Origin: Fidelibacterota bacterium
GTDB lineage: Bacteria > Marinisomatota > Marinisomatia > Marinisomatales > S15-B10
Reading direction: 5' to 3'
Assembly (NCBI GenBank): GCA_002715465.1
Contig: PAYY01000005.1
Coordinates: 1-5,130 of the forward strand
Length of the DNA stretch: 5,130 nt
The position numbers were made by a program, and so were the translations under genes. The notes beneath the pieces were generated by a model. The model made no database searches. It was not told where the DNA came from and saw nothing but the letters and a program-made list of their open reading frames with translations. Positions 1-5,130 of the stretch are shown here, piece by piece. How positions within the stretch are numbered: position 1 is the first letter of the stretch; each line of letters starts with the position of its first letter.

Positions 1-2
1 TC

Positions 3-314
3 GCACTTTGGGTCGCCAGAATGTTTGCTTTGCTTCAGTCGAGTATGTGGCAGAGTGAGTCTGATCAGCAGATGATCGTCGAGTTCTTAACTCAAATCAT
101 CTATTCATCTCCTTGTTCGTTGTACCTCGGTTTTAAACAGGGTGAGGCGGTCTCAGCAGCCATAGTCACTCGCGAAGAACAGACCGTTCTTATTTCAGAT
201 ATTGCAATAAAAAGTGATTTTGATTCAGTTACTAAACAGGACTTTGTAGCAGGTCTGTGCGATAAATTGGATCTTAAGGTTGATGAGAGTCACCCATTAG
301 TTATCGAGCAGTGA
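3..314 (+). CDS. 3' part of an uncharacterised gammaproteobacterial protein
   Basis: I do not recognise this gene. The frame is open to the window edge (A-L-W-V-A-R before the first ATG at 21), and no Shine-Dalgarno precedes that ATG, so the true start is probably outside the window. An internal start at 21 (97 aa) cannot be excluded. The visible part is soluble, with a helical stretch (FALLQSSMW, then QQMIVEFLTQII) followed by alternating strand-like segments (CSLYLGFKQG, VSAAIVT, TVLISDIAI). This strand/turn pattern loosely recalls the middle of a GNAT acetyltransferase, but the acetyl-CoA loop is not clear, so that is only a guess. It ends in TGA, 149 bases before the HAD phosphatase gene on the same strand. 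Its base composition matches the other left-hand genes. Confidence 0.68.
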   Translation, partial: ALWVARMFALLQSSMWQSESDQQMIVEFLTQIIYSSPCSLYLGFKQGEAVSAAIVTREEQTVLISDIAIKSDFDSVTKQDFVAGLCDKLDLKVDESHPLVIEQ

Positions 315-321
315 TGGCCTG

Positions 322-345
322 GTCATTTACGCGGTGGTAAATGGT
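322..345. other. Hairpin just after the stop of the first gene
   Basis: CATTTAC (324-330) and GTAAATG (337-343) form a perfect 7-bp inverted repeat around a 6-base loop, extendable by two G-T wobbles. It begins 8 bases after the TGA at 312-314. No T tract follows on either strand, so it is not a standard intrinsic terminator. It could stabilise the 3' end of the mRNA or be an operator-like palindrome for the next gene. No function is shown. Confidence 0.35.
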
Positions 346-451
346 GACATCGTCGAAAAATCTGACATAAAGTTTCAATTAAATAGGGAAGTGTTAAGCA
401 CATCATTTCATTTACTCTGAACTACCTTATTATTTCTCATAACGAATTAAC

Positions 452-455
452 AAGG
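452..455 (+). promoter_or_regulatory. Ribosome binding site of the HAD phosphatase gene
   Basis: AAGG lies 8 bases before the ATG at 464, a good Shine-Dalgarno at normal spacing, and it fixes the start codon. The hexamer containing it (AAGGTA, 452-457) is the exact reverse complement of TACCTT at 423-428. The leader could therefore fold over the site, though a 6-bp stem across a 23-base loop is weak. Confidence 0.65.
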
Positions 456-463
456 TATCCTGT

Positions 464-1111
464 ATGGCAGAGTCCCAAGTTCAGTGTGTAATCTTTGATT
501 GTGACGGTACGCTCGTCGATAGTGAGAGACTTTGCTGCCAGGCACTGTGCGACGCCTTTGCTCGTTTTGGAGCAACCCTGAGTTTTGATGAGGCGGTAAG
601 CCACTTTGAAGGAGGCAAGCTAGCCGATATTCTCTCCGCTACCAAGCAGCGATTAGATGTCACAGTTTCTATCGATCAGCTTGAGCCTGTCTACCGCGAC
701 ATTCTGGACCAGCTGTTTGAGCAGCAATTAAAGCCAATGGAAGGGGTGTTTGATATACTTGAGTTGCTCGATAAGCGAGGAATTGAGTATTGCGTGGCTT
801 CTAACGGGCCAAAAGACAAAATAGAGCGATGCCTTGATTTAACCGGATTGTTGCCCTTCTTTAAAGGTAAAGTCTTCTCAGCGTTTGATACTAACAGCTG
901 GAAGCCAGAGCCTGACCTTATCCAATACTGCGTCATGAACATGGGCTTTACCCGTGAGCAGTGCCTGTATGTTGATGACACACCCAAAGGGCTTGAAGCG
1001 GGCGTTCGTGCGGGGGTGCGTTCAGTTCACCTGACAGGTCTTAACGACCGAGAACATCTATTTGATCTAAAGAAGATCAACCACCTCAGCGAATTAGAGC
1101 AAGAGTTATAG
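464..1111 (+). CDS. yieH: HAD-superfamily phosphatase, YieH-like
   Basis: This is a complete 215-aa cytoplasmic sugar-phosphate phosphatase of HAD subfamily I. Motif I is FDCDGTLVDS, with nucleophile D12 and acid/base D14. An alpha-helical cap follows (about residues 20-90). Motif II is the SNGP segment (S113, N114), the motif III lysine is K147 in WKPEPD, and motif IV is YVDD (D171, D172) for Mg2+. All catalytic residues are present and the length is normal. SNGP, the WKP motif and the overall layout match E. coli YieH, which is known to act on 6-phosphogluconate; substrate here is inferred from that similarity, and related phosphatases with other substrates share these motifs. The ATG at 464 has a good Shine-Dalgarno. 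The TAG stop ends exactly where the convergent zinc-ribbon gene ends. Confidence 0.92.
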   Translation: MAESQVQCVIFDCDGTLVDSERLCCQALCDAFARFGATLSFDEAVSHFEGGKLADILSATKQRLDVTVSIDQLEPVYRDILDQLFEQQLKPMEGVFDILELLDKRGIEYCVASNGPKDKIERCLDLTGLLPFFKGKVFSAFDTNSWKPEPDLIQYCVMNMGFTREQCLYVDDTPKGLEAGVRAGVRSVHLTGLNDREHLFDLKKINHLSELEQEL

Positions 1112-1309
1112 TCAATGACTCACTGACGGAATTGAAAGACATTGCAACTTAAACGCTGGCATCGGAGGATTTGATGTCAGCTCGGTCACGTGTTCGAAAA
1201 AGGAACCGCACTCGGCGCAAAGCATACTGTCACTCTCAGACAGTAAGTACTCTTCACTGCCACACAGGGGGCAGCACAGAACTTCATTGAGCTTATCATT
1301 ATTATCCAT
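1112..1309 (-). CDS. Small zinc-ribbon protein
   Basis: This is a 65-aa protein starting MDNNDKLNEV. It has two Cys knuckles, CPLCG near residues 13-17 and CAECG near 30-34, which is the usual layout of a structural zinc ribbon. The rest is short and acidic, followed by a Pro-rich tail (SNPPMPAF). No enzymatic residues or membrane segments are visible. Roles in nucleic-acid or protein binding are possible, but none can be assigned. I chose the ATG at 1309 because AAGAGA lies 7 bases upstream; a TTG at 1333 would add eight residues and has no such site. The gene is tail to tail with the HAD gene with no bases between them, so neither has room for its own terminator before the other coding sequence. 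Confidence 0.75.
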   Translation of the reverse strand: MDNNDKLNEVLCCPLCGSEEYLLSESDSMLCAECGSFFEHVTELTSNPPMPAFKLQCLSIPSVSH

Positions 1310-1508
1310 AGCGGTATCTCTTGGCAGCGGCAAACAGACTCGATGTTTTATTGATTTATTTGTTATTCATTGACAGGTTAGCGGCATAGCATTCGGCTTA
1401 CAATTGGATTTTGGTCTAATCAAGCGTCAAAAACATGCAGTTTGTCGAGAATTCGCAAACAATTCACAGCAACGGATATGATCGATACGTGGGGAAGCGG
1501 CAATAAAT
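1310..1508. other. Spacer upstream of the zinc-ribbon gene
   Basis: This non-coding stretch lies between the 5' end of the zinc-ribbon gene and the mgsA terminator. Both genes point left, so it should hold the promoter for the zinc-ribbon gene. On the minus strand TTGTAA, 17 bases, then TAACCT is a possible but weak -35/-10 pair (roughly 1370-1405). I see no tRNA, riboswitch, repeat or convincing small ORF. Confidence 0.35.
1317..1322 (-). promoter_or_regulatory. Ribosome binding site of the zinc-ribbon gene
   Basis: On the minus strand AAGAGA stands 7 bases before the ATG at 1309. It favours this start over the upstream in-frame TTG at 1333. Confidence 0.5.
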
Positions 1509-1531
1509 AAAAAACCCGTGAAAAACACGGG
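1509..1531 (-). terminator. Intrinsic terminator of mgsA
   Basis: CCCGTG (1515-1520) and CACGGG (1526-1531) make a perfect GC-rich 6-bp stem with a 5-base loop. Read on the minus strand, six T residues follow directly (1514 down to 1509), then further AT-rich bases. It begins 13 bases after the mgsA stop. There is no T tract in the plus direction, so it is unidirectional and serves mgsA. Confidence 0.9.
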
Positions 1532-1544
1532 CTATTACGCTTAT

Positions 1545-1889
1545 TTATGTACGATTAGCCAGATAGGCTTCGTAGTCTGGGATCTCGATATCGACTTCTT
1601 GTTCAATCAACTGCGATTCGATGATGAATTTTGCAGTGGCGCGGTTAGTCGCAACAGGTATGTTCCAAACACTGGCAATACGCAGTAGTGCTTTCACATC
1701 TGGATCGTGAGGCACGGCGTTTAGTGGATCCCAGAAGAAGATTAATACATCAATCTTGCCTTCAGAAATCAGTGCACCAAGCTGTTGGTCACCACCCATA
1801 GGGCCGCTAATCATACTTTTGATTGCCAAGCCGGTTTCTTTACTCAGCATGGTACCAGTCGTACCCGTCGCGTAGAGAAAATGACGTTG
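1545..1889 (-). CDS. mgsA: Methylglyoxal synthase, N-terminus missing at junction
   Basis: MgsA converts dihydroxyacetone phosphate to methylglyoxal plus phosphate, a cytoplasmic bypass of lower glycolysis used when phosphate is short or sugar phosphates build up. The fragment has 114 codons and starts in frame at [12 protein letters not shown], aligning to about residue 38 of the 152-aa E. coli enzyme. Present are the phosphate-binding TGTTG loop, GPMGGD (catalytic Asp71 in E. coli numbering) and [14 protein letters not shown] (Asp91, His98, Asp101). The first ~37 residues, including the His19/Asp20/Lys23 segment (AHD..K), are absent. Past 1889 the frame loses all similarity and meets a TGA at 1896-1898. 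The internal ATG at 1850 would give 101 aa but lies after the phosphate loop, so it is not a real start. The loss coincides with the composition change, so the gene is probably intact in its own genome. Identity is very secure. Confidence 0.95.
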   Translation of the reverse strand, partial: QRHFLYATGTTGTMLSKETGLAIKSMISGPMGGDQQLGALISEGKIDVLIFFWDPLNAVPHDPDVKALLRIASVWNIPVATNRATAKFIIESQLIEQEVDIEIPDYEAYLANRT

Positions 1890-1892
1890 AAT
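1887..1892. other. Probable chimeric junction between two genomes
   Basis: MgsA similarity on the minus strand ends at the Gln codon 1887-1889; the next codons read Ile, Arg, stop. From 1889 the plus strand reads [15 protein letters not shown], the start of an Ig-like segment of the LamG protein, in an AT-richer sequence. Two genes of different lineages are thus cut at the same point in antisense orientation. A 1-3 base microhomology (GAA) is possible. No terminal inverted repeat, target duplication, integrase or att-like repeat is visible. The nearby KpnI site (1851-1856) is inside MgsA codons and not at the join. Confidence 0.82.
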
Positions 1893-3271
1893 CCTTCATT
1901 ATTTCATTCACTGCCACACACGATTTTGATGGAGAATCTGGAAGTAGGACAGAGTTGGTATTTGACCAAATTTTCCCTGGTGACGAATCTGTAATTGAAA
2001 TTACTTCTGATAATGCATGGACGGATTCTCTCCTGTTTGCATGGGAAAGTGCCGATCATATTTATGGTGGCGGTGATATTACATATTATTCTGAATTTAC
2101 TGGTGATCTGGGGAACTTCTTTTTAATGCCCGTAAAATTAACTGATAATGTTTGGAAAATTCCTTATCATCACATCAAAAAATATATGGATGACGCTAAT
2201 ATTGCTAAAGCCACTGGAACATGGGATATTAGATCAGAAGGTAAATCAAGTGGTCTATTCTTCGATGGTGCCGATGACTATTTAGATTTGGGGAATGGAC
2301 TAAGTACCAATTTCACGACAGACAATTTTGCAGTTCAAGCCTGGGTTAGAACAACAAGTGAGGCCTCACAAGGAATCCTGCTAAAAAGTAATGGTGACAA
2401 CACTTGGAGTGAAAGTGAGTTTCATCTGTATTTGGATAGTGCTGGCTTTCCTAATTGGGTTGGTTATGGTAGAGATTATATCCAGGGAAATAAAAGTATA
2501 AATGATGGCAAATGGCATCACGTAGTTGTTGTATGGGATTATTCTGGTTCAGGCAGCACGGGCACTGGAAAAATGTACATTGATGGTGTTGAAACCACCG
2601 CATCTTCAAGCTATAATGCCAACGGTAATGATATTAAAGAAAATATTATTTATATTGGAAAACCTAATAATAGCGAGAGCAAAAATTATTTTCTTGGTTC
2701 ATTAAAAGAAATTGCCATTTATAATGGAAGAATTACAGAAACTGAAGTTTCTGAGCTTTACAATTCTGGTTTAGGAAAATCCGCCATAACGGCTCAAGCT
2801 GACTCTATTCTTGGATATTGGCAACTTGATGAAGCTTCAGGCTCTACAGTTAGTAGTCAAATTTGTTCATGCAATGACGGAACCATCCATGGAGCTTCAT
2901 GGAAAGGAGGAGTGCAATATTCAGCAAATGGTCCTTTTGAGTTGACTATTGATGCAATTGGCCTATCCGTTGAAAACGGTGACTTCCTTCCAGATCAGTT
3001 TGAACTACATGCGAATTTTCCCAATCCGTTTAACCCGACTACTTCTATAAATTACGATCTTCCTGAAAATGCATCAGTTTCACTCATGATATATGATATT
3101 ATGGGTAGAGAGATAAAACATTTGGTAAACGAAGTTCAGAATGCTGGTTTTAAGGCAATCATGTGGGACGGAACTAACAATTACGGTCAACAGGTAGGGA
3201 CAGGAATGTATTTGTACCAAATAAAGGCCGGTTCTTTTAGACAGACACGCAAAATGCTTCTAATGAAATAA
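1889..3271 (+). CDS. Secreted LamG protein with C-terminal sorting domain, N-terminus missing
   Basis: This is an extracellular or surface protein with 460 codons from the junction to TAA. The frame stays open back to a TTG at 1823, but those 22 codons are antisense of mgsA and not part of the protein. Counting from 1823, residues 23-137 look like an Ig/cadherin-like beta domain, ending ATGTWDI. Residues ~143-315 are a LamG/concanavalin-type jelly roll ([63 protein letters not shown]). [12 protein letters not shown]...[10 protein letters not shown] segment follows at 331-360, then NGPFELTID (369-377). The end (~392-482) is a Por/T9SS type A-like sorting domain with [26 protein letters not shown] and [10 protein letters not shown]. 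LamG domains commonly bind glycans; the ligand here is unknown. The signal peptide and any N-terminal domains are lost. Domain identity is secure; secretion by T9SS is inferred from the tail. Confidence 0.92.
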   Translation, partial: ESFIISFTATHDFDGESGSRTELVFDQIFPGDESVIEITSDNAWTDSLLFAWESADHIYGGGDITYYSEFTGDLGNFFLMPVKLTDNVWKIPYHHIKKYMDDANIAKATGTWDIRSEGKSSGLFFDGADDYLDLGNGLSTNFTTDNFAVQAWVRTTSEASQGILLKSNGDNTWSESEFHLYLDSAGFPNWVGYGRDYIQGNKSINDGKWHHVVVVWDYSGSGSTGTGKMYIDGVETTASSSYNANGNDIKENIIYIGKPNNSESKNYFLGSLKEIAIYNGRITETEVSELYNSGLGKSAITAQADSILGYWQLDEASGSTVSSQICSCNDGTIHGASWKGGVQYSANGPFELTIDAIGLSVENGDFLPDQFELHANFPNPFNPTTSINYDLPENASVSLMIYDIMGREIKHLVNEVQNAGFKAIMWDGTNNYGQQVGTGMYLYQIKAGSFRQTRKMLLMK

Positions 3272-3284
3272 AGATTAATAGTCA

Positions 3285-3304
3285 ACTAAAGGTCTACTTT
3301 TAGT
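3285..3304 (+). terminator. Hairpin after the LamG gene, possible weak terminator
   Basis: ACTAAAGG and CTTTTAGT pair into an 8-bp stem (one G-T wobble) around the 4-base loop TCTA, 13 bases after the TAA. No T tract follows, so intrinsic termination is doubtful. A competing pair, GTCTAC (3292-3297) with GTAGAC (3317-3322), overlaps it. Confidence 0.35.
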
Positions 3305-3418
3305 CTGTTGTAATGAGTAGACATAATATCACTTATGCGTAAATTTCTATGGTTAATTATATTTTGGCTAAGAAACCTTTGTAAGCTTTCTATTTGATTT
3401 GCTATAATAATTGAACTC

Positions 3419-3495
3419 AATACCTATTAAGAATGGTATTATGTGAATGATCATGGTTCCTTTATAATAATTCTCTAATGTGTGATTATTATAAA
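3419..3495. repeat. Two inverted repeats in the convergent spacer
   Basis: TTTATAATAAT (3461-3471) is the exact reverse complement of ATTATTATAAA (3485-3495), an 11-bp perfect inverted repeat with a 13-base loop. AATACC (3419-3424) pairs with GGTATT (3435-3440). The first lies 16 bases beyond the stop of the minus-strand MBL gene, so it could mark the 3' end of that transcript. The stem is all A-T and no T tract follows, so its stability is low. The rest of the 240-base spacer 3272-3511 has no ORF or RNA gene that I can see. Confidence 0.4.
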
Positions 3496-3511
3496 TGTTA
3501 AGATAATTCAA

Positions 3512-4264
3512 TCATATTTCTAATGTCATTCCATCATCAGCTAAAATAATATTTCCATCATATTCTTTAGATACAGTTTTAACAATATTGGTTTGTAGAA
3601 CTTCGGGATAAAAATGACTTAATATCAATTGTTCGCAATTGATTGTGGATGCTATTTGGCCACATTCTGAAGGTGTTAAATGGCCTTTAGTTTTCTGATC
3701 GTCTGGAAACGAGCATTCTATAATGGCTGCATTTGACCCTTTCCCAGCATCAATTAATTCATCGCAAATATCAGTATCTCCTGAATAGAAAAGGACGCGT
3801 CCATTTTCTTCAAATCTAAAACTTATGCTATTTTCACTATGTTCAGTTGGATTGCATCTAATTGATAGATTATTGATAATTAATTCAGTTTGATAAGTTT
3901 CTATTATATTTATTTGAATACTATCATCAAGAATCCATTTACCATAGATCTCAATTAATTTATTGAAATGTTCTTTAAATAAATTTGGACAAATTATATC
4001 AACAGATTTAGGTCTAGTAACTAGTGGATCATGTTTTAAGGCAAATAATAATGGGATTAAATCTATAGTGTGATCTGGATGTAGATGAGAATAACAAATG
4101 GTATCTATCTCACGGTAATTAAGCCCATTGTCTGCAATTCTACAAAGAGTTCCTGACCCTCCATCAATAAGTATTTTTTTCTTTTCAGATTGAAGAAAGT
4201 ACCCACTATTTCCACGTTGTGGGTAAGGTATTAATACACCAGAGCCAAGAATAGTTACTTTCAT
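3512..4264 (-). CDS. MBL-fold metallohydrolase, RNase Z-like group
   Basis: This is a complete 250-aa cytoplasmic protein of the metallo-beta-lactamase fold. The N-terminal strand MKVTILGSG leads into the metal site SHLHPDH (H60, H62, D64, H65). Further ligands are H142 in TEHSEN, D163 in YSGDTD and H217 in LSHFYP; GHLTP (H195) matches the conserved His before the last helix. The full two-metal set is present, so an active hydrolase is expected. Motif spacing and length fit the RNase Z / YhfI-like phosphodiesterase group, but I see no RNase Z exosite arm, so tRNA 3' processing is not supported and the substrate is open. The ATG at 4264 begins at the conserved first strand; its leader is very AT-rich with no clear Shine-Dalgarno. 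It is last in a minus-strand cluster, 39 bases after the unknown gene, and probably co-transcribed. Confidence 0.92.
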   Translation of the reverse strand: MKVTILGSGVLIPYPQRGNSGYFLQSEKKKILIDGGSGTLCRIADNGLNYREIDTICYSHLHPDHTIDLIPLLFALKHDPLVTRPKSVDIICPNLFKEHFNKLIEIYGKWILDDSIQINIIETYQTELIINNLSIRCNPTEHSENSISFRFEENGRVLFYSGDTDICDELIDAGKGSNAAIIECSFPDDQKTKGHLTPSECGQIASTINCEQLILSHFYPEVLQTNIVKTVSKEYDGNIILADDGMTLEI

Positions 4265-4303
4265 TTATAGTTAATTCTTATTAATAATCTTTAATTAATG
4301 TAA

Positions 4304-4750
4304 TTAATTATTAAAACCATCTAATAAAAGAGACAATTCCTTGAATTGAGCTCTTTGTAACCAATTCATGGGTTTTTTATTATGTCCTTTTGAAGCTTTT
4401 TGACACCAATCAATGAATGAAAAAGGATCCCATTCATCAAAATTTCGTGACATAGTTTCCCATATTTGATGGTTACCTATTTGATTGCACCAATATTTAG
4501 AGTTGGAATAATCTCCTTCACGTCGATGCATAATTGCATGTAAATAACTACCTTCCTTGGATAAAATCTTTTGAGATAAATTATGACTACTATAAAGATC
4601 ATCATTTAATAGATGAAGGGCAGATTTAATTAAATCAGATGAGTTTAAATTGTCAATATCAGTCTTTAAACTATCTTTATAAAGAAATAATGGCTCTAAC
4701 AATGGCAATTTTCTGTTCAAAAGAATTTTTTCAATTGATTGATAGGTCAT
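4304..4750 (-). CDS. Conserved protein of unknown function (HRREGD motif)
   Basis: This is a 148-aa soluble protein, mostly helical by eye. I do not know its function. The central segment YLHAIMHRREGDYSNSKYW (residues 69-87), followed by IGNHQIW, resembles a family I remember from uncharacterised proteins of Planctomycetes, Verrucomicrobia and Acidobacteria, where H-A-I-M-H-R-R-E and N-x-K-Y-W are the most constant parts. The cluster of His, Arg, Glu and Asp suggests a ligand or metal site, which is inference. A second block, WDPFSFIDWC (107-116), is also typical of the family. I chose the ATG at 4750; a TTG at 4759 would add three residues. There is no strong Shine-Dalgarno. It sits 48 bases after the Bax-I-like gene and 39 before the MBL gene, all on the same strand, consistent with an operon. 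Confidence 0.8.
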   Translation of the reverse strand: MTYQSIEKILLNRKLPLLEPLFLYKDSLKTDIDNLNSSDLIKSALHLLNDDLYSSHNLSQKILSKEGSYLHAIMHRREGDYSNSKYWCNQIGNHQIWETMSRNFDEWDPFSFIDWCQKASKGHNKKPMNWLQRAQFKELSLLLDGFNN

Positions 4751-4798
4751 TTTTAGCAAAGGAAATATCTGAAATTATTTTGCCTTTAAAAATGGTCT

Positions 4799-5128
4799 TT
4801 ATCGACGAGATTGAAGTTTTGCTAATAGCCTAAGAATTTCAAGATAAAGCCAGATCAGTGTAACAAGTAGACCAAAGGCACCATACCACTCCATGTATTT
4901 TGGAGCCCCCCTTTCAGACCCTTCTTCAATAAAATCAAAATCAAGTACAAGATTAAGCGCGGCGATAATTACTACGCCAAAACTAAAAATTATTCCAAAA
5001 GTAGAATTATTATGAATAAAACCAATTCCTGAACCAAAAAAACTCATTACAATATTGATTAGGTAAAGCATGGCGATACCACCAGTAGCGGCAAAAATAC
5101 CCAATTTAAAGTTCTCTGTAGCTTTTAT
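4799..5128 (-). CDS. Bax inhibitor-1/YccA-like membrane protein, 5' end beyond window
   Basis: This is an integral inner-membrane protein of the BaxI_1 branch of the Bax inhibitor-1 (TMBIM) superfamily. The visible part is the last 109 codons; the frame stays open to the window edge (I-K-A-T-E-N-F-K before the TTG at 5104), and family members are usually ~230-250 aa, so roughly the first half is missing. Three hydrophobic segments are visible: GGIAMLYLINIVMSFFG, FGIIFSFGVVIIAALNL and YGAFGLLVTLIWLYLEI. The acidic loop DFDFIEEGSERGAPKYMEWY between the last two is the hallmark of this branch, and the protein ends in a basic tail. Superfamily members are linked to ion leak and membrane stress, but this bacterial branch has no settled role. 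The TTG at 5104 is not a believable start because it would begin inside the conserved TENF-K-LG-x-x-AATGG block. Confidence 0.9.
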   Translation of the reverse strand: MKATENFKLGIFAATGGIAMLYLINIVMSFFGSGIGFIHNNSTFGIIFSFGVVIIAALNLVLDFDFIEEGSERGAPKYMEWYGAFGLLVTLIWLYLEILRLLAKLQSRR

Positions 5129-5130
5129 TA

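Noticed and set aside
481..987. Two minus-strand open frames (481-663 and 691-987)
   Set aside because: They lie entirely within the HAD phosphatase gene, whose motifs are complete; the antisense translations show no domain.
1369..1374. TTGACA as a plus-strand -35 box
   Set aside because: No -10-like hexamer lies 16-18 bases downstream, and no plus-strand gene follows; mgsA is on the other strand.
1851..1856. KpnI site as a cloning scar
   Set aside because: GGTACC falls within the Thr-Gly codons of MgsA, about 35 bases before similarity ends, so it is part of the gene and not the join.
1823..1888. In-frame N-terminal extension of the LamG protein from a TTG
   Set aside because: These codons are the exact antisense of conserved MgsA residues (phosphate loop region), there is no signal peptide, and similarity to Ig-like sequence begins only after 1889.
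1785..1994. Open frame of 69 codons on the plus strand
   Set aside because: It crosses the junction, is antisense to mgsA on the left and out of frame with the LamG gene on the right, and has no recognisable domain.
4639..4833. Plus-strand open frame of 64 codons
   Set aside because: It overlaps the unknown gene and the end of the Bax-I-like gene antisense, and its translation looks like random AT-rich sequence.
1..5130. CRISPR array, tRNA, rRNA, integrase or IS element
   Set aside because: I found no direct repeats with regular spacing, no cloverleaf or rRNA-like stretch, and no transposase or recombinase motif on either strand.

Overview
The window reads as two unrelated genomes joined at about position 1889/1890. 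The left part (1 to ~1889) looks gammaproteobacterial, most likely Vibrionaceae. It has Shine-Dalgarno-led genes, a classical intrinsic terminator, a YieH-type HAD phosphatase and a methylglyoxal synthase whose sequence closely matches what I remember of Vibrio MgsA. The right part (~1890 to 5130) is visibly AT-richer, its complete minus-strand genes have no clear Shine-Dalgarno, and it carries a secreted LamG protein ending in a '[10 protein letters not shown]...[10 protein letters not shown]' type C-terminal sorting domain. That ending is typical of FCB-group phyla such as Marinimicrobia (SAR406), Ignavibacteria or Calditrichota. These assignments are from memory of the families; no search was run.

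Left part, in order: the 3' end of an uncharacterised gene running in from the window edge (3-314, +); a 149-base spacer with a hairpin and the ribosome binding site of the next gene; a YieH-like HAD phosphatase (464-1111, +); a small zinc-ribbon protein on the opposite strand that abuts it tail to tail (1112-1309, -); a 235-base spacer; an intrinsic terminator (1509-1531, -); and mgsA (1545 to ~1889, -), which loses its first ~37 codons at the junction.

Right part, in order: a secreted LamG/sorting-domain protein lacking its N-terminus because of the same junction (~1889-3271, +); a 240-base convergent spacer with several inverted repeats; then a minus-strand cluster read right to left, consisting of a Bax inhibitor-1-like membrane protein (cut by the window end), a conserved protein of unknown function, and an MBL-fold hydrolase.

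The two genes at the junction overlap antisense and are both truncated at the same point, which is what an assembly, cloning or amplification chimera produces. I see no integrase, transposon end, att site or CRISPR array that would explain a natural insertion. The most biologically interesting parts are the LamG domain that seems inserted inside an Ig-like domain, and the Bax-I / unknown / MBL cluster. I found no convincing new defence or mobile system.
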